Of a stretch of DNA of 34,966 bases, positions 32,471-34,966 are shown piece after piece. Below the pieces are notes generated by a model, which had not been told where the DNA came from, did no database searches, and was given only the letters and a program-made list of their open reading frames with translations. Origin of the DNA: an uncultured Acetobacteraceae bacterium (GTDB lineage Bacteria > Pseudomonadota > Alphaproteobacteria > Acetobacterales > Acetobacteraceae). A program made the position numbers and the translations under genes. Where the stretch lies: NCBI GenBank assembly GCA_903924985.1, contig CAIYDT010000147.1, positions 1-34,966 on the forward strand. Direction: 5' to 3'. Every line of letters starts with the position of its first letter. Positions within the stretch are counted from its first letter, which is position 1.

Positions 32471-32610
32471 GCGTATGAGGAAGTGCTGTGTATCGAACTC
32501 ACCCAAGCAGGTATTCCGTTCCGGCGGCAGGTGCATGTCCCCATCCTGTATAACGGGAAAAACATCGGCGGTGACCTCTACGCCGACATCCTCGCGGGCG
32601 ACGATCTGGA
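32471..32610 (+). pseudogene. GxxExxY-family protein fragment
   Basis: The frame reads AYEEVLCIELTQAGIPFRRQ, then VHVPILYNGKNIGGDLYADI. This is the middle of a GxxExxY protein, a small family linked to the PD-(D/E)xK nuclease fold. The expected start with the GxG-L-x-E signature is absent, and after LYADILAGDDL the frame runs into unrelated sequence. About 45 residues of some 125 remain. Both ends appear to have been lost, so it is a relic. The gap between aroE and the next gene contains nothing else I can identify. Confidence 0.65.
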
Positions 32611-32691
32611 CTACGAGCATGAGGCCGCCATCTTGCCGACCGGCCGCGATACCGGGCATGCACGGTATCGCTGTTCGAAACGGAGACCGGC

Positions 32692-33462
32692 ATGCAGGCC
32701 TTGGATCGCAGATTGGAAACCGCCATCGCCCTTGCGACGGAGGCCGGCGCCATGGCGATGCGCCTGCGCCCTCCACCCGGCGGACCCCAGGCCACCCTCA
32801 AAGGCGTCCAGGACTGGGTGACCGAGGCCGATGGCGCGGTCGAACGCTTCCTGTCCGAACGCCTGCTCGCCGCCTTTCCCGAAGACGGGTTCCAGGGCGA
32901 GGAAGAAGGCGTGGGCCGGACCGGCACGCTGCGCTGGGTGGTGGATCCGATCGACGGCACCGCCAACTACATGCGCGGCGCCAACCGCTTTTGCGTGTCC
33001 CTCGGCCTGTTGGAGGACCGAGTGCCTTTGGCCGGTGTCATTGTTGCGCCAGCATTGGGGGAGACATTCGCCGCCCGCCAGGGCGCCGGCGCCACCTTGA
33101 ACGGTGCGCCGATCAGCGCGGCCGACACCGCTGACATGAAGCGTGCGACGGTGGAAGTCGGTTGGTCGGCCCGCCGGCCGGATCAGGATTTCCTGGCAAT
33201 TTGCGCCCGCGTGAAGGCCGCCGGCACGGTGCTGCGCATGGGTGGCTCCGGCGCCCTGGGGCTGGCCGATGTCGCCGCCGGGCGGCAGGACGCTTACGCC
33301 GAACTGCACATCAACCTGTGGGACGTGGCAGCGGCGCTGGTTATTCTCCATGAGGCCGGTGCGGTCGTGAACGACTTCCTGGCCGGGGACGGCCCGACCA
33401 AGGGCAACGCCATTTTGGCCTGCGCGCCCGGCATCGCCACGGCCATGCACGCGTTGTTTTGA
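32692..33462 (+). CDS. Inositol monophosphatase-family protein
   Basis: A 256-residue Mg-dependent sugar/nucleotide phosphatase. WVTEADGAVE (about 42-51), GEEEG (70-74), WVVDPIDGTANY (82-93) and LWDVAAALVILHEAGA (about 206-221) are the metal-binding and catalytic motifs in the usual order. The family includes inositol-1-phosphatase, histidinol-phosphatase (HisN type) and 3',5'-bisphosphate nucleotidase, and the motifs do not separate them. It has a poor Shine-Dalgarno. The next gene begins 53 bases on. Confidence 0.9.
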   Translation: MQALDRRLETAIALATEAGAMAMRLRPPPGGPQATLKGVQDWVTEADGAVERFLSERLLAAFPEDGFQGEEEGVGRTGTLRWVVDPIDGTANYMRGANRFCVSLGLLEDRVPLAGVIVAPALGETFAARQGAGATLNGAPISAADTADMKRATVEVGWSARRPDQDFLAICARVKAAGTVLRMGGSGALGLADVAAGRQDAYAELHINLWDVAAALVILHEAGAVVNDFLAGDGPTKGNAILACAPGIATAMHALF

Positions 33463-33515
33463 CAGCCGGCGCCCTGGGCGCTTTCTTGCCGCCGACGCCA
33501 GGAGGAAACACCGCT

Positions 33516-34703
33516 ATGTCCGGCCACGAACGCCCTTTGGAGGGCATGCGCGCCATCGCGCTGGAGCACGCCGTCGCCGCGCCCCTGTGCAGCCGGCATC
33601 TGGCCGACATGGGCTGCGATGTGATCAAGGTCGAGCGCCCCGGCGTCGGCGATTTCGCCCGCGATTACGACAGTTTTGTCCACGGCCAGAGTAGCCACTT
33701 CGTCTGGCTGAACCGCGGCAAGCGCAGCGTCACCCTGGACGTGAAGCAGCCGGCGGCGCGCGCGGTGCTGGACAAGCTGATCGCCGGTGCGGACGTTCTG
33801 CTGCAGAACCTCGCGCCCGGCGCCGCCGCTCGGCTTGGCCTTAGCTACGAGGCACTGAAGCCGGCGAACCCGCGGCTGATCGTCTGCGACATCTCCGGCT
33901 ACGGCGAAAGCGGGCCTTTCGTGCAGAAGAAGGCCTACGATTTGCTGATCCAGGCGGAGTCCGGTCTGATCGCCGTCACCGGCTCCCCCGACGAGCCGTC
34001 GCGCGTCGGCATCTCGGCCGCCGATATCTGCACCGGCATGTACGCCCTCACCGGTATCCTGGGCGCGCTCGTGCGGCGCGGTCGGACGGGGGAGGGGGCA
34101 AACATCAAAATCGCCATGCTCGACGCGCTGGCGGAGTGGACGACGCAGCCGATGCTGCGGAAGGTCTACGCCGGCTCGCTGGTGCCGCGTTCCCCTACCA
34201 ACCACCCCGCCATTGCCCCCTATGGCGCGCACAAGACAAAGGACGGCCAGGTTATCTTCGGTATCCAGAACGAGCGCGAGTGGGCGGTATTCTGCGACAA
34301 GGTGATGGAGCAGCCGGAGATGAAGACCGACCCGCGCTACAACTCCACCAACAACCGCCGGGACAATCGGGTGGACCTGACCCGCCAGATCGAGGCGCGG
34401 TTTGCCCCCCTGACATCCCTGGAGGTGGTGAAATTGCTGGACGACAACGGCATCGCCAACGGCCGCCTGAACGATGCCCAGGACGTTTGGGACCACCCGC
34501 AACTTGCGGCCAGGGACCGCTGGCGGGAGGTTCAGACCGAACACGGCCCCTACCGTGGCCTGCTACCGCCGTTCACCTTCACGGATGTCGAAATGGGCAT
34601 GGGGCCGGTGCCGGCGATCGGCCAGCATACGGATGCCGTGCTGGCCGAATTGGGCTACGGCGCGGACGAAATCGCGGCGATGCACAAGTCGGGGGCTGTA
34701 TGA
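33516..34703 (+). CDS. CaiB/BaiF-type (class III) CoA transferase
   Basis: Moves CoA between carboxylic acids through an aspartyl intermediate. The 395-residue protein starts MSGHERPLEGMRAIALEHAV, then DMGCDVIKVERPGVGDFAR, the CoA-binding start of the family. Asp170 in RVGISAADICTGMYALTG aligns with the catalytic Asp169 of formyl-CoA transferase. The ATG at 33516 is 10 bases after AGGAGG (33500-33505); an upstream extension to 33459 would overlap the previous gene. The TGA overlaps the ATG of the next gene. The substrate is unknown, but the coupled dehydratase suggests beta-hydroxy- or methyl-branched acyl-CoA. Confidence 0.93.
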   Translation: MSGHERPLEGMRAIALEHAVAAPLCSRHLADMGCDVIKVERPGVGDFARDYDSFVHGQSSHFVWLNRGKRSVTLDVKQPAARAVLDKLIAGADVLLQNLAPGAAARLGLSYEALKPANPRLIVCDISGYGESGPFVQKKAYDLLIQAESGLIAVTGSPDEPSRVGISAADICTGMYALTGILGALVRRGRTGEGANIKIAMLDALAEWTTQPMLRKVYAGSLVPRSPTNHPAIAPYGAHKTKDGQVIFGIQNEREWAVFCDKVMEQPEMKTDPRYNSTNNRRDNRVDLTRQIEARFAPLTSLEVVKLLDDNGIANGRLNDAQDVWDHPQLAARDRWREVQTEHGPYRGLLPPFTFTDVEMGMGPVPAIGQHTDAVLAELGYGADEIAAMHKSGAV

Positions 34704-34966
34704 CCGACTTCGACCCCACCGAACATCGCATGATCCCGGCGCAACGCTGGTTCGAGGACTTCCGCCTCGGCGAACGCTTCGTCCTGCCCAGCCGCACCAT
34801 GACCGAGGCGGTGTTCCTGGCCTTTCAAGGCGCCAGCGGCGACAATCATCCCATCCATTATGATGTGGAATTTTGCAAAGCCCGCGGCATGCCCGGTTTG
34901 TTGGCGCACGGCCTGCAAACCCTCGTGCAAACCGCGCCGGGCGCGGGACTGTTCCCCTATTATACC
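34700..34966 (+). CDS. MaoC-family dehydratase (partial, runs off the right edge)
   Basis: The first 89 residues of a single hot-dog enoyl-CoA hydratase. FEDFRLGERFVLPSRTMTEA is the usual entry, and GASGDNHPIHYDVEFCKARG holds the Asp-x-x-x-x-His active-site motif, followed by LLAHGLQTL. The ATG overlaps the CoA transferase stop (ATGA), so both are one unit and probably act on the same CoA ester. CaiB plus MaoC pairs are found in mesaconyl/methylmalyl-type and related acid pathways. Confidence 0.9.
   Translation, partial: MTDFDPTEHRMIPAQRWFEDFRLGERFVLPSRTMTEAVFLAFQGASGDNHPIHYDVEFCKARGMPGLLAHGLQTLVQTAPGAGLFPYYT

Noticed and set aside
31559..32776. Longer aroE start at 32776
   Set aside because: The extension is antisense to the GxxExxY fragment and the phosphatase gene, and the family N-terminus begins at 32398.

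Overview
The window is about 35 kb of high-GC, gene-dense chromosome that looks alphaproteobacterial, most like the Rhodospirillales/Acetobacteraceae type. The reasons are the GC-rich codon third positions, an NAD-dependent formate dehydrogenase operon (fdsGBA-fdhD-fdsD), a short lipoprotein fused by ATGA to argH, a Bug-type binding protein and the mix of acyl-CoA genes. This placement is an inference from gene content. I see no tRNA, rRNA or CRISPR array.

Layout. At 1-1.8 kb there is a possible gene end at the left edge, a sulfotransferase whose 5' end looks damaged, and a small antitoxin-type helix-turn-helix protein without a toxin. At 1.86-5.38 kb secD, secF and a TctC/Bug-type periplasmic binding protein form a tightly packed operon. 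It meets, stop codon on stop codon, a double carboxymuconolactone-decarboxylase-domain gene on the minus strand that carries a 1-base frameshift near its end. From 6.1 to 7.75 kb lies the least ordinary stretch: a structured leader, an unrecognised 188-residue protein, and a block of nested palindromes bounded by a 37-bp inverted repeat.

At 7.75-12.8 kb (minus strand) are an ABC-F ATPase, a hot-dog dehydratase and two adjacent acyl-CoA dehydrogenases that look like the two halves of a heteromeric enzyme. A divergent flavin-dependent oxidoreductase follows. At 13.9-19.7 kb the complete soluble formate dehydrogenase operon runs leftwards, with consecutive overlapping genes, a TTG start for fdsG backed by a perfect AGGAGG, and an ATAG-N7-CTAT dyad upstream that could be a LysR-type operator.

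At 19.9-23.4 kb a small secreted protein is followed by a likely envelope-stress operon: a DegP/HtrA-like protease, an OmpR-type response regulator and a histidine kinase. Then come hrpB (minus) and, divergently, a DsbD/ScsB-like thiol-disulfide reductase. It converges on a TlpA-like thioredoxin, which is itself separated from divergent argH by only 15 bases. The argH-lipoprotein pair is followed by a MAPEG protein, not by the lysA I would expect, and by the decayed remains of an IS4-type transposase flanked by REP-like sequence. The right end has a cupin, aroE, a truncated GxxExxY fragment, an inositol-monophosphatase-family gene, a CaiB-type CoA transferase and the start of a coupled MaoC dehydratase that runs off the edge.

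The most unusual feature is the palindrome cluster at 7.27-7.70 kb. It is the best candidate for an undescribed small mobile or structured-RNA element, though I cannot show function.
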